Source of the DNA: Akebia trifoliata
Taxonomy: Eukaryota > Streptophyta > Magnoliopsida > Ranunculales > Lardizabalaceae
Direction of reading: 5' to 3'
NCBI GenBank assembly: GCA_017979445.1
Contig: CM030718.1
Location: 25,291,021-25,355,020 of the forward strand
DNA length: 64,000 bases
The notes beneath the pieces were generated by a model, which saw only the letters and a list, made by a program, of their open reading frames with translations, did no database searches and was not told the origin of the DNA. The translations under genes were made by a program, and so were the position numbers. This document shows, piece after piece, positions 33,245 to 43,992 of the stretch; positions within the stretch are counted from its first letter, which is position 1; each line of letters begins with the position of its first letter.

Positions 33245-34738
33245 ATGTGTGGATCGAAAATGAAAACCACTGCAATGGAGCCCAGCCCAACTCCTCGAAG
33301 CAATCGATCTACACGAACCACAACATCATCAAGGACCACTCGAACCACCAAACCCTCTGAAACATCTCAAACACGAAAGCCTTCAATCTCAGACCCTTCA
33401 ACAAGCAATTACACAAGCGGAAACTACACGACTCGTTCAAGCAACATAGATTCATCAAAAACTTCGATTTCAAGCCGAACATCTCTCGCAAGCCTTCGAG
33501 ATTCCTTGCCAGAGAACCCTCACATCTACGATTTCTCAGAAATCTGTAACGCTACAAACAACTTCCTCGCGAAGCGCTTCTCTTCCTCTTCTTCTTCCGC
33601 TTGGCGATGCTCGATTCGAGGCAAAGATGTGATCGTCTTCCAACGCAAGTTCCGCCGTTCGATTGAAACATCACAGCTTCGTGAACGACTCTCCTTGATC
33701 TGTAAGAGCCATCACATCAGCTTGATTAAGCTTCTCGGTGCTTCTAACTCTGGAGAACATATCTACCTCGTATACGACTACGTTGATGGTGCTAATCTCG
33801 CTAATTGTCTTCGAAGTCCTAAAAACCCTGGTTTTACAGTCCTCTCAACTTGGATCTCGAGAATGCAAATCGCTACAGATCTCGCACAAGGACTCGAGTA
33901 CATCCACCATTACACAGGATTGAATCTAAGTCTCGTTCACAATCACATCAAGAGTTCAAGTGTGATTGTCACCGAACCTTCGTTTAATGCGAAAATTTGC
34001 CATTTCGGTACCTCAGAACTCTGCGGAGAGATCGTTAGACATCAAGAACAACAAAAACAAGAACAAGAAACGAGCCAAGAAATTACAGAAATCTCTGATG
34101 ACTCAACTCCAACAACATCAAAATTAAAGAGATCAGATAGTGGAATCATGAAATTTGAAGGAACAAGAGGTTATATGTCGCCCGAATTTAAATCTATTGG
34201 TGTCGCAACGCAGAAATCTGATGTGTTCGCCTTCGGAATTGTGATCTTGGAACTCTTATCAGGAGAAGAACCTCTCAAGTACAAAATCGACAAAGAGACG
34301 AAAGATTACAGGAAGATTTCTGTGATCGAAACAGCGAGAGATGCGATTGAATCTCAAGAACCAGGAAGGTTACGGAGATGGGTTGATGGAAGATTGAAGG
34401 ATTCGTTTCCAGTAGAGGTGGCTGAGAAGTTGACACGTTTAGCTCTGGATTGCGTACACGTGGATGCTGAAAAGAGACCAGATATGCGACGCGTGGCAGG
34501 GAAGATTTCGAAGCTTTATTTGGAATCTAGAAGATGGGCAGATCAGATGAGACTCCCAACTGACTCCACGATGTCCTTACGCTCCTCGTTAAGATCTAAT
34601 TATCCTCTAACGAGATTTAAAAATAAAAAAAACATTTTTACGGTTTTTCGGATGTTTTTTCTTAGAGATTATTTGTTGAATTTTTTATTTATTTTTAACT
34701 TGTATTTTAGTCAAAATGGCGTCGCCTTTGGGATGTGA
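33245..34738 (+). CDS. RLK/Pelle-type (LysM-RLK-like) cytoplasmic pseudokinase, copy A
   Basis: This is a single-exon frame of 497 residues. Residues 1-91 are a Ser/Thr/Arg-rich, probably disordered leader with no signal peptide, LysM or membrane segment, so the protein is predicted to be cytoplasmic. A kinase fold runs from about 92 (PHIYDFSEICNATNNF) to about 430. The scaffold is recognisable: HISLIKLLG, IYLVYDYV, MQIATDLAQGLEYIHH, GYMSPEF (310-315), DVFAFGIVILELLSG (from 326) and RPDMRRV. The catalytic residues are absent: no glycine loop, VAIK Lys replaced by Phe132 (VIVF), HRD read as HNH (232-234), and DFG read as HFG (253-255). Phosphotransfer is unlikely; an adaptor role is inference. 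Copy B ends at SYAPR, whereas here one extra T at about 34576-34578 shifts the frame, so residues 444-497 are probably a readthrough tail. The ATG is shared by all three copies. Confidence 0.85.
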   Translation: MCGSKMKTTAMEPSPTPRSNRSTRTTTSSRTTRTTKPSETSQTRKPSISDPSTSNYTSGNYTTRSSNIDSSKTSISSRTSLASLRDSLPENPHIYDFSEICNATNNFLAKRFSSSSSSAWRCSIRGKDVIVFQRKFRRSIETSQLRERLSLICKSHHISLIKLLGASNSGEHIYLVYDYVDGANLANCLRSPKNPGFTVLSTWISRMQIATDLAQGLEYIHHYTGLNLSLVHNHIKSSSVIVTEPSFNAKICHFGTSELCGEIVRHQEQQKQEQETSQEITEISDDSTPTTSKLKRSDSGIMKFEGTRGYMSPEFKSIGVATQKSDVFAFGIVILELLSGEEPLKYKIDKETKDYRKISVIETARDAIESQEPGRLRRWVDGRLKDSFPVEVAEKLTRLALDCVHVDAEKRPDMRRVAGKISKLYLESRRWADQMRLPTDSTMSLRSSLRSNYPLTRFKNKKNIFTVFRMFFLRDYLLNFLFIFNLYFSQNGVAFGM

Positions 34739-35414
34739 CGCAAGTGCTTCAACACTATATATTTTAATTGAATTTTAATTTTTTTTTTTTTTTTTTTTTG
34801 GCGCATCCCATTATGCCATGTTAATTATTAAAGGAAAGTATGATTTGTTTGTTTAAATTTTAATTCATGGCTGTCAATGACTTGGGTTGGGTCAGATCGT
34901 AAATCGTTTGTGCTAATTGGGTCTTAATTCTGACCCATTAATGATTGGGCCGGGCCGGGCCGGGCTGGGCCAAGTGATAAATAACCCGCCCACAAGTTTT
35001 CTTTCATTTATGGAAAAAATTATTCATATAAATACAATTCCAACTGTTATTATAGAAATTCAACGATTGAGATTAAATATATATCCCAAGGATATATCTC
35101 ATTTCTCCAAGGTAAACATAAATCTTGATCGTTGAATTTTGTTTTTTGATGGTGGAGATTACATATTTTTTTATCTAAGTCATTTAACATGAGCCATGGA
35201 ATTCAAATCATTACAAATAGTTTTACTATGATGATGAGAGTAGGGGAAGTAAGAGAAGTTTAGCACAACCAACAAGCGCCCTTGGTATACTAATTTGTTT
35301 TACTTGCAATGAATTAGGCTCCACGCGATTAAATTTTACATGCTAAAACCTTCTTTAACAAACAAAATGCAATGAGTGCGCACACGTGGACATGTATATG
35401 TTTATTTATATCTA
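34739..35414. other. 3' flank of kinase A, non-coding
   Basis: It contains a T-run at about 34779-34799 and a short GC-rich word (gggccgggccgggccgggct, about 34947) that is shorter in block B (62272). The rest is collinear with 62150-62767. No gene is seen. Confidence 0.6.
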
Positions 35415-35639
35415 GAATCGTGATAATGTGATTACCTCACGTGCCAAACTCAATCGATTACCTTGACATGACAAGTTTGAAAATCGTAGAACTACACTCT
35501 TCGGAATATATGGATGCACTTCCTCATAAAAAGTGTATCTCGAGAGAAACAATTTCTCGAGGAGTGCAGATCTATGATTTCAAAACTTGTCACGTTAGAT
35601 AGTCAATTAAGTATGCCAGTAGTCAGATTATCACCATTC
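35415..35639. mobile_element. Mutator-type MITE, 225 bp (family M1)
   Basis: The perfect 9-bp duplication TTATATCTA is at 35406-35414 and 35640-35648. The ends are gaatcgtgataatgtgatta and gaatggtgataatctgacta. The allele in block B is at 62768-62993 with the same duplication. Confidence 0.9.
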
Positions 35640-36299
35640 TTATATCTAATTTGTGAGTAATCAGTGTTGTGGAGGTCCCTTGGAACTCATTTCTATGATG
35701 TGTGGGTCTCACTTTGTATGAGATACATTTTTTTCTTCTATTATTGGATGTAAAGTGATGAATCATAAAGAAAATTGACTCATTTAACTTTTAATTAAAT
35801 GAAAATATTTTGGTTCAAAATTAACTCCTTGGTCATGTGTAACTCTTTTTTTTAAAGGATCATTTTAGGTATAAAACTCAACTCCTTATTTCTAAAATAA
35901 CTCCGTTTCAAATTTATTAGAATATTCAACATAATTTTAAATAGGGTAATTTACCGTATCTTGATGACGAAATTCGAATTTTGGTTCACTGACCAATTCA
36001 ATCGCAAAACATGAAAATCGAGATCGCAGATTTTTCAAAGTGATGATTGATTTACAGTAACGAGATCCTTGCGAACCTGCGAGATTGTCACCTTTGTAAT
36101 CAGTTAAGACTGTCACTTTGAAAGAAAAAAATATAAACAATGATCTCACTATTTTAAACCAACAGATCCTGACTTGAAAAACGTGTGATCTCACTCTTCT
36201 TTTTAGTAACTAAAATGAATAGTTAGTCAAATTGGGAATTTCGTCAAAAGTTTATCATGTTTGAAAACTCTCTTTTAAATATGAAATACATAATTTTAA

Positions 36300-36562
36300 A
36301 ACTTGACTCGCCAGATGGCATAATCAAAAGATTCCATGACGTGGACAAGTTCAAGAACTGTAGAACTACTTTATGGGAAAGTGCAATTGTGTTTCCCGAG
36401 GCATAAAGTTGGATCTTGAGATACATGGTTTCCTCGATATACACTATTTTATGAGAAAGTGTAATTGTGTATCTTGAGGCGTTCAGATCTACAATATTCA
36501 AACTTGTCACGTCATGGAGTCATTTGAGTATGCCACCTGATGAGTCATATTATCATAACTCT
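36300..36562. mobile_element. M1-family MITE, about 260 bp
   Basis: The inverted ends are ttgactcgccagatggcata and atgactcatcaggtggcata, with an internal partial repeat of gtgcaattgtgt and gtgtaattgtgt. The closest relative outside the block is the copy at 7984. The target duplication is blurred (taatttt-like on both sides). The block B allele is at 63655-63917. Confidence 0.75.
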
Positions 36563-37097
36563 TAATTTTTCTCTCCAAAGCCTAGTTAGCAATCTCCTGT
36601 TTAATTCTTGAAAATTTTACAAATTTTTCACTTTTTTTCAATGAAAGTATTATTCTCCATACTATTAAATTATTCTGAATAATTTACGGATTTTAAGTTT
36701 GAAAAGAATAAAACCTGCTTTTTATTAATTTTAATGAAACTCAGTAGAAGAAAAAATGCTACTATAACTTGTTGTATGTTGGAAAGTGTACATTTGTTAG
36801 TTGTAACGTGTAACACAAGTCGACTTTGAAGCGGTCATGCTTCAAAATTTTGAAGGAATCCACCTTTTTAAGTGACAAATGTCCTTTTTGTCTTTAAAAA
36901 ATTAATGGCATGGTCCTCTACATTTAATTAAAATTACATCTTAATTTTCTAAATTGATGATTTATCCCTTGACTTTGGTCTTCTTTTAAAAATCAATGGA
37001 ACAATAACCTCAATATCTTCATTATCACCATCACCATCACTAGCATGTTTTCGAATTTTTGAAATGAAACGGATAATACACGTAAGAAGCATATGAC

Positions 37098-37865
37098 ACA
37101 AAAATAGAAAATAAGAAAGAGGGGTATGTTCAAGCACACTCAAAAATAAATAAATAGAGTAACCAAACTATAGCTTGTACTAGTTCTCTAATTCTTATTA
37201 CAGAAAGGTCCTCTAGAGAAATTAAAATATTCTTCACTTCCTATATGTTCTCCACTAATATCGAACCAACAAAACAAATAACAAATTAGTTCTTAAGATT
37301 TCTCACACATTTTATAACTAACTAGTATAGAGAAAATGTGTTGTCTCCACTCAGAATGGTTACTGGACAAGAGACGGCCCCAGCCAAAAGCCTCCCAAAC
37401 ATAACCTATAGAGGTTTGGGGATGGTTGTCAGTTAAACTTATGAAGGAACTAAGGTGTTCGATCACTAATAACATAAAAAAAGATACACAAATTTTGAAG
37501 CATGCCATTAGGAGTTCTAAAACCAGTAATAAAGTTGATTTAGACTAGACAGACCTGAGGCTCTAATCTATCAAAAAGTAGTCACTTCAAAGTTCTAGGC
37601 AAAAACTAGACATAAAGATACAAGTAAAAGTTCGGTGTATGCCGATAGGTGAGTTCGAAGTCCCCCCCGAGGGGGCTAGGGGGGTAACGTTCCTTACGAG
37701 CTACTGAGCTCTGAGTTAGGAGGGAATATTTTAATTTATTCAAAAATCCATTTTATAATTAGAATTAGAGAACAAGTACAATCTATAGTTTGACTTTCCT
37801 GTTTATTTATTCCTAGGTGTGCTTGAACATACTTACCTCTCTTATTTTCTATTTTTGTGTCAGCA
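37098..37865. mobile_element. Terminal-inverted-repeat element, about 770 bp, non-coding
   Basis: The left end cacaaaaatagaaaataaga, then tatgttcaagcacac, is inverted at the right (cacaaaaatagaaaataaga, then tatgttcaagcacac), with about 60 bp of TIR. It interrupts sequence that is continuous in the paralogous flank at about 32600-32650. Inside is a tRNA-like B-box word (gtgagttcgaagtccc, about 37649) beside a C/G palindrome, and a small SINE relic is possible. Superfamily unknown. Confidence 0.7.
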
Positions 37866-38372
37866 AATGCGTCATATTTTTCATTTATTGAATTTTTTAT
37901 TGGATTTTTGTAATCTAAAATCGAATATAACTCAAAGTTTTCACTAATGGAATTTTCGCCGCAATCCAAATTACTAACAAGGCTCCAAAGTATTATTTAG
38001 AAACCCAAATAACTCGGTCAAGTTTTTTACCTGACTCGGTGTATTTTTGAGCTAACTCAATCAACTTGACTTGGCAAGCTCGTTCCGTTGACTTCAACCT
38101 CAGCTCACTGTGTAACCCAATCGAGTCGATATCTAAAATGTGGTCAATCGAGTCGACTCGACATTTTTACAAGAGTTTAAGACGACTCACATCAACAAAG
38201 TCTATGTGAATGAAGCGTTGCAATTTCGCGGTCGTTCCACCCACCTTCCACGATTTTTCCATCTCCAAATCCTTATATTTGATACCTAAACTAATCAAAT
38301 TCTCAAAATCCGAACTTCTTTCTACGGTTAGGGTTTCTGAATATTTCTCTCATTCGATATCTGTGTCCATCC

Positions 38373-39263
38373 ATGTGTGGACCAAAAACCAAACCCACCG
38401 TAATGGAGCCCAGTTCAAAGGCCTCAACCTCTCGAAGAACTCCAAGTTCTTCGACTTCAACCTCTCCTCGAAGTATTCCAACCACTCGAAGCCCTCGATC
38501 GACACGAAACACAGAACCCTCAGACACCTCACGAAACACCAAATCCTACAAAACTGCTCACACCACACTCCCCTCTCAAACATCTAAAACACCCATCCCT
38601 TCAATCGCAGAATCAGAAGATCTCTCCATAAGCGAAAACCTCAAAGACTCATCAAAAGCTTCTACAAGCACCAACGTCTACACTTTCTCAGAAATCTGCA
38701 CCGCTACTGGATTCCTCGACAAGCGCTTATCCTTCTCTTCGTCTCTGTACTCCTACTCCTGGCGATGTTCCATCCGCGAAAAAGACGTTATCGTCTTCCA
38801 ACGCAAATTCCAACATTCGATCAAAACATCACAGATCCATGAACGACTCTCCTTGATCTACAAGAACCATCACGTCAGCTTGATCAAGCTTTTAGGTGCT
38901 TGTATATCTGGAAATCATATCTACTTGATCTACGACTATGTCAACGGTACTAATCTAGCCGATTGTCTTCGAAGCCCTAGAAACCCTAGTTTTACAGTCC
39001 TATCGACTTGGATATCGAGAATGCAAATCGCAACAGATCTCGCACAAGGACTCGAGTACATCCACCATTATACAGGATGGAATCTAAGTCTAGTTCACAA
39101 ACACATCAAGAGTTCCAGCTTGATAGTCACCCAACCATCGTTTAATGCGAAGATTTGTCATTTCGGAACAGCAGAACTCTGCGAAGAGATCACCATTACA
39201 GAGATCTCTAATGATTCATCTCCATCAACATCAAAATTAAACAGATCAGACAGTCTGATGTAA
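38373..39263 (+). pseudogene. RLK/Pelle-type pseudokinase, copy C, truncated in the C-lobe
   Basis: The frame of 296 residues starts at the shared MCG-type ATG, with a long Ser/Thr/Arg leader (1-about 99). The N-lobe and first half of the C-lobe are intact: YTFSEICTATGF, VIVFQRKF, VSLIKLLGA, IYLIYDYV, AQGLEYIHH. The same catalytic losses as copy A are present: VIVF, HKH (242-244) and HFG (263-265). At 39252/39253 the coding sequence (agatcagacagt) passes straight into a tandem-repeat unit (ctgatgtaattc), which supplies the residues LM and the stop. The activation segment, APE motif and rest of the C-lobe are lost and do not reappear on the far side of the Gypsy element. The leader and codon use look normal up to the break, so the loss may be recent. 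Confidence 0.85.
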
Positions 39264-39960
39264 TTCTTTTTCAAAATCCCTTTTACCGACTCCGTGTCGA
39301 TGCCAACTCCGTGTTGATGAAATCATTTTTTAATTTGTACCGGCTCCGTGTCGATGCCAGCTCCGTGCTGATGTAATCACTTTTAATTTTACCGACTCTA
39401 TGTCGATGCCAGCTCCGGCTGATGTAATCCTTTTTCAAAATCCTCTTTTACCGACTCCGTGTCGATGCCAGCTCCGACTGATGTAATTCTTTTTTCAAAA
39501 TCCCTTTTACCGACTCCGTGTCGATGCCAACTCCGTGTTGATGAAATCGTTTTTTAATTTTTACCGACTCCGTGTCGATGCCAGCTCCGTGCTGATGTAG
39601 TCACTTTTAAATTTTACCGACTCCGTGTCGATGCCAGCTCCGGCTGATGTAATTCTTTTTCAAAATCCTTCTTACCGACTCCGTGTCGATGCCAGCTCCG
39701 TGCTGATGAAATCATTTTTTAATTTTACCGACTCCGTGTCGATGCCAGCCCCGTACTGATGTAATCACTTTTATCTTACCGACTCCGTGTCGATGCCAGC
39801 TCCGACTGATGTAATTCTTTTTCAAAATCTCTTTTACCGACTCCGTGTCGATGCCAGCTCCGTACTGATGAAATCATTTTAAAAACAAATTTACCGACTC
39901 CGTGTCGATGCCAGCTCCGGCTGATGTAATTCTTTTTTTGCCAGTCCCGTGTTGATGCCA
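39253..39960. repeat. Tandem-repeat array, 51-59 bp monomers in a higher-order pattern
   Basis: Twelve monomers start with acc-g-a/g-ctc-y-rtgtcgatgcc at 39285, 39339, 39391, 39450, 39509, 39563, 39616, 39674, 39727, 39778, 39837 and 39893. Each monomer holds two related half-units (gactccgtgtcgatg and gctccgtgctgatg) plus one of three spacers (aaatcattttttaattt, taatcacttttaatttt, taattctttttcaaaat). The spacers recur in A-B-C order, giving a super-unit near 165 bp. It separates the truncated kinase C from the Gypsy gag leader. Confidence 0.93.
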
Positions 39961-40176
39961 ACATCACGTTAATGTCGGCTCCGAGCCAAAGAACTCTTTC
40001 TTTAAAACTCGTTTGTTTTAAAAATAAATAACTTTACCCGACCTAATGAAATGTCAAGCATTTTTCTTTTTGTAAATAAGATAGTAATGCTTGGTCTTCT
40101 GTACCCAAAGGTGGCCAAACGAAAGAAGTACAAACACCCTGAGAAGCCTCCGTATTTCCTTCGATCTACATCAACT

Positions 40177-42253
40177 ATGAGCAACTCAGAGGATCCACAA
40201 CCTGCGACAAGTGAACTTGCCGAAGCTAATGCAATGATAGCGAAGCTCATAGAAACAACGAAAAGACAAGAACAAATGTTGATGGCTGTTTTTAGTAATA
40301 CTAACTTCCTACAAGCACAAGTCGCTCAGCACCAAGCATCTGGATCAAATCCGGAACCCCTTGAACAGACACGACCAGATCAACAGACCACCCCACCTCC
40401 TACAGTGCCAATGTATCAGGGCCCTCCACTTTACATCCCACAGAATCAACCACCCCCGGTGGTAATCCCAGATGATAGTGTGACTTCAGGGTGCCTGAGG
40501 CCAAAATGCCACTGATAACAAAATGGCCCAGCAGATAGAGTCTCTCCAAGAAGAGATGAGACGAATGAAAGGTGCAAATACTCTAGGAGGGATAAGATTC
40601 AGGGACCTTTGCTTTTATCCTAATGCACAGCTGCCGGCCAAATTCAAATGTCCAGAATTTGAGAAGTACAATGGGGTGGGGTGTCCTCTGTCACATCTAA
40701 AACTATACTGCGGATCCATGTGCCAATACGGCGAAGATGACAGGCTACTGGTGCAGTTGTTTCAAAGAAGCTTGACAGGGCCTGCACTCAAATGGTTTTC
40801 CGGATTGGACCATACGCTTATCAAAAGTTGGCAAGACTTGGCTGAAAATGTTCTGGCATAATTATCCGTTCAACACAGATGTAGGTCTGGATCGAAATGA
40901 TATGGCTAAGATGACTAGAAAGCAAAGGGAAACAGTAAAAGAGTACGCCCGAGATGGCGGGAGTCTGCTTCACAAGTGAGGCCTGCAATGACTGAACAAG
41001 AAATGAACACCACGTTCATCTCAACACTAGGGCATGCCTTCTATACTCATCTAGTTGGACACACCACAGGCACCTTCTCAAATTTAGTTCAAGTGGCAGA
41101 CCGGGTCGAGGATGGGATCGGACTGGTTTAATATTTGACTTCACAGCCCTAAGTGCAGCAGCAGGGACATCGGCACAAAAGAAGTTCGTGCCTTTTGTCA
41201 AAAAGAAAGAGGAAACTCAAGTCAACAATGTACAACCCAGCAAACCTCTTTTCATTCAAGCACCAGTTCAGAGGCCGCAGGCACCAAAGTCCCTTGGGCG
41301 CCAGTACCTCGAGCTGCTTGGGCTCCAGCACCGCAGAACCCCTTTCAGACAGTTCCTCTGCAAGCACAACCAGCACCACAGTATGGGCAAAACCAGCAGC
41401 AGACCTAACAGGTGTAAACAGAGTAAACAGAGTATTTACCAGATTGCCCATGACACTATCAGAATTACTGCCACTCTTACTCAGAGGAGAATGTCTGGTA
41501 AAACGTCCACCAAATCCTGAGGCTGTGAAAGGGCCAGGGTACAACCCTAACCTGCTCTGTGAATTCTACATGGGTGCACCGGGGCACTCCACAGATCAAT
41601 GCTGGCAACTCAAGCATCAAGTACAGAACCTGATCGATAAAAAGGCTCTCATCTTAGATGGGCCTGCCAACCCACCTCAACAACATAACATCAACCAAAA
41701 TCCCCTACCTACTCACAATGGAGAGGGGAGTGGGAACAGGGTAAATGTTGTCTGTGGAGAACTCAACTTCAATCCCTCAGATTTAATAGCGCCTATCGGG
41801 TCCAAAATCAGGGTCTACTTAACTCAGGGATCAGAAGCACCAACAATCAGCACAATCAATCGTCATACAACAAGCTCACCCCAAAATTCACTACCACCTC
41901 TCAGATTGTCTGACCTCACCATCCATCCCACTCATCAAATTCCCAATACTGCTACTCGACCGCCTCTTATTATACCATATGCCTCACAAGGTTCACAATA
42001 TATGACTCGACCACCTCTTCACATACCATACACCGCATCTTCACGTCCACCACTCATCATCCCATACACTCCATCGACTGCTCCTGCTACCATTTCATCC
42101 AAATCATCACCACCACCCCTCATTCTCAATGTAAAACCCGAGCCACCTCCCATGACTATACACTCACCCAAACCATTCCCCTATACCTCTATCCAAGCAG
42201 TTCCTTGGAGTTACGAGACAACCATCACCACGACCTCCGGGGTTGAAACATGA
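40177..42253 (+). pseudogene. Gypsy (Tat) gag, frameshifted
   Basis: The pieces lie in several frames: 40177-40515 (starts MSNSEDPQPATSELAEANAM), 40523-40861 (capsid part, FKCPEFEKYNG, GPALKWFSGL), about 40830-40975 (NYPFNTDVGLDRNDMAKM) and about 40955-41130 (SQVRPAMTEQEMN). The C-terminal part ends at 42253. That last part carries the degenerate zinc-knuckle-like segment CEFYMGAPGHSTDQCWQLKH and a Pro-rich tail with repeated RPPLIIPY. At least three frameshifts prevent a single product. Confidence 0.85.
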
Positions 42254-42366
42254 TGAAGAAGCAATGGTGGCCGACATTGGGCATATGACAAGGGCAGGGC
42301 GATACAAAAAAATATCAAAAAAGGGGATAAGCATCAGGGAAGAGACTGAAGAAACAAACAAAAGGC

Positions 42367-43408
42367 ATGACGGATGAAGAGAAAAGAAAAGTAAAAGGAA
42401 AGGACAAAATGAGTGAGAGTGAACAGAAAGAAGAGAAGCCGAAAGTGACGGATAAGGAAGCTGCAGACTTTATTAAACTCATTCTCAGGAGTGAGCATAA
42501 TATAGTGGACAGATTGAACAAACAGCCGGCTCAAATCAGTATCCTGGGTCTGGTGCAAAAGTCAGAAGAATATCAAGAGGCATTACTGAGAGTTTTGGGA
42601 AAATTGCATGTACCTGCAACTACCTCACCCGCGGAACTAGAACAAACGATTAGCCAGATAATGGCCCCCAATCCCATTATCTTCACTGAAGATGAATTTA
42701 TACCTGGAGGAACGGGGCACGTCGAGCCACTAAACATCATGGTCATATGCAAGGGCATGATGGTTGCTAGGGTACTAATTGATAACGGCTCAGCGCTTAA
42801 TGTTTGTCCGCTTGAGACCTTCCGGAAACTCAACGCTGATTGGTCATATGTCAAGCAAACAACAGGATGTCCGAGGCTTCAACAGTTCAAGAAGGGATTC
42901 TCTAGGAAAAGTGGATCTACCTGTTACAATAGGCCCATGTACATTCGAAGTAGTAACGTTTGAAGAAGTCATGGAAATACCGACGACCTTCAACTTACTG
43001 CTGGGCAGGCCATGGATCCATATTGCCGGGGCAGTACCGTCCTCTCTACACCAAAGAGTCAAGTTCATCACGGGGCAGAGAATGATATCAGTGTTGGCAG
43101 AAAATCTTATCCCGGCTGGAAGAGCTCCGGATGTGCCATTTATCGACATTAAGATGACGAAGGACAAAGCACTATATCACTCTTATCAATTTGCCGCTGT
43201 CAATCATATTGAAAAGGGGCAGGAGAAGGTACAAGCAAAAATATCCAGACAAAATCTGATGGTTGGTCGGGTTATGAAAAGGGCAGGTTATCGACCCAAG
43301 CAAGGGTTAGGACCAGGAGGAAGAGGGAGAACTAAGCCGGTCGAAGCCAAAAGGCATACTACTTATTTTGGTCTGGGGTTTAGGCCCACAAATAGGGATA
43401 TTGCATAA
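42367..43408 (+). pseudogene. Gypsy (Tat) aspartic protease region, frameshifted
   Basis: Frame 42367-42963 has a Lys/Glu-rich start, the DKEAADFIKLI segment and the protease active-site version LIDNGSALNV (Asp at residue 139). The Asn after it is usual in this lineage. The reading continues after a frameshift near 42850 in frame 42779-43408 with LLLGRPWIHIAG, SSLHQRVKFI and a G-patch-like Gly-rich stretch (YRPKQGLGPGGRGR). Confidence 0.85.
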
Positions 43409-43981
43409 ATGAATGACAAGAAAAAGGAGCTCCGGCTAGCAAGAAAACAAAACCGTGATCCAAATATCTGGAACCTGGGCAGAGTTCCGCACATCAGCGT
43501 TAGCTTCCCAAAATCACATACTAGACCCGACAGCCTATCGGAATCACTACCAGCAAAAAGGCCAAAAAGGGTAAATTTCAAACCCGTGCACAGTCAAGAA
43601 GACTTAGTCGTTGAGTCCCAATCATCCTTCATAGAAGGCATTGATGTCTTATTCGATGGGGATTCCGATGAAAGTCTATCAGAGATCGTCTTAGAATCAA
43701 CCAAAGTAGAAACCATCACGAACCAAGAGAAAAAATCACCATTTTCATCCGGCATCGACTGGGCATCAGTCGTCGCCCCACCGAGTTTGGGAGGGACTAT
43801 GCCCCCATCTGATAAAAGTCAATCGGAGATCATGGTTATCTCCGAACCATCAACCAAATCACCCAGCACATCACTTTCACATCTCATCCGCCCCCTCAAA
43901 GAAGGTGAAGTTCTGAACAATTGGGAGGAATTCCCATTGACCCTTGAGGCTGCTGAGGCCTCCAAAAAAAAACGTCGTTAA
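43409..43981 (+). pseudogene. Gypsy (Tat) linker between protease and RT
   Basis: It is an open frame of 190 residues with no recognised domain, Ser/Pro/Lys-rich, in the position of the variable linker in Tat polyproteins. It is separated from the protease by a stop at 43406-43408 and from the RT frame by a stop at 43979-43981. Alone it has no meaning as a gene. Confidence 0.6.
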
Positions 43982-43992
43982 ACGAATCTAGT

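Larger units (their letters stand above)
26064..36670. repeat. Segmental duplication, block A
   Basis: Sequence is collinear with 52293-64000. Shared pieces in order are the M1 MITE end, a 250-bp spacer, an M1 MITE with an hAT insert, the MULE element at 27550, about 1.9 kb of spacer, the kinase gene, and two more M1 MITEs. Block A alone has 30240-32690 and lacks the solo LTR found in block B. The homologous part stops at 64000 only because the window ends. Confidence 0.92.

Noticed and set aside
33309..33491. Antisense frames opposite kinase and Gypsy genes
   Set aside because: Shadow frames with no independent support.
33245..34738. Assignment as an active receptor kinase or a LysM receptor
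   Set aside because: No signal peptide, LysM or transmembrane segment, and the catalytic Lys, HRD Asp and DFG Asp are all missing.
39253..39960. Regular repeats with variable spacers, superficially CRISPR-like
   Set aside because: Units are directly adjacent diverged monomers with three recurring spacers, in plant DNA beside a retrotransposon; no cas genes. It is a tandem-repeat array.
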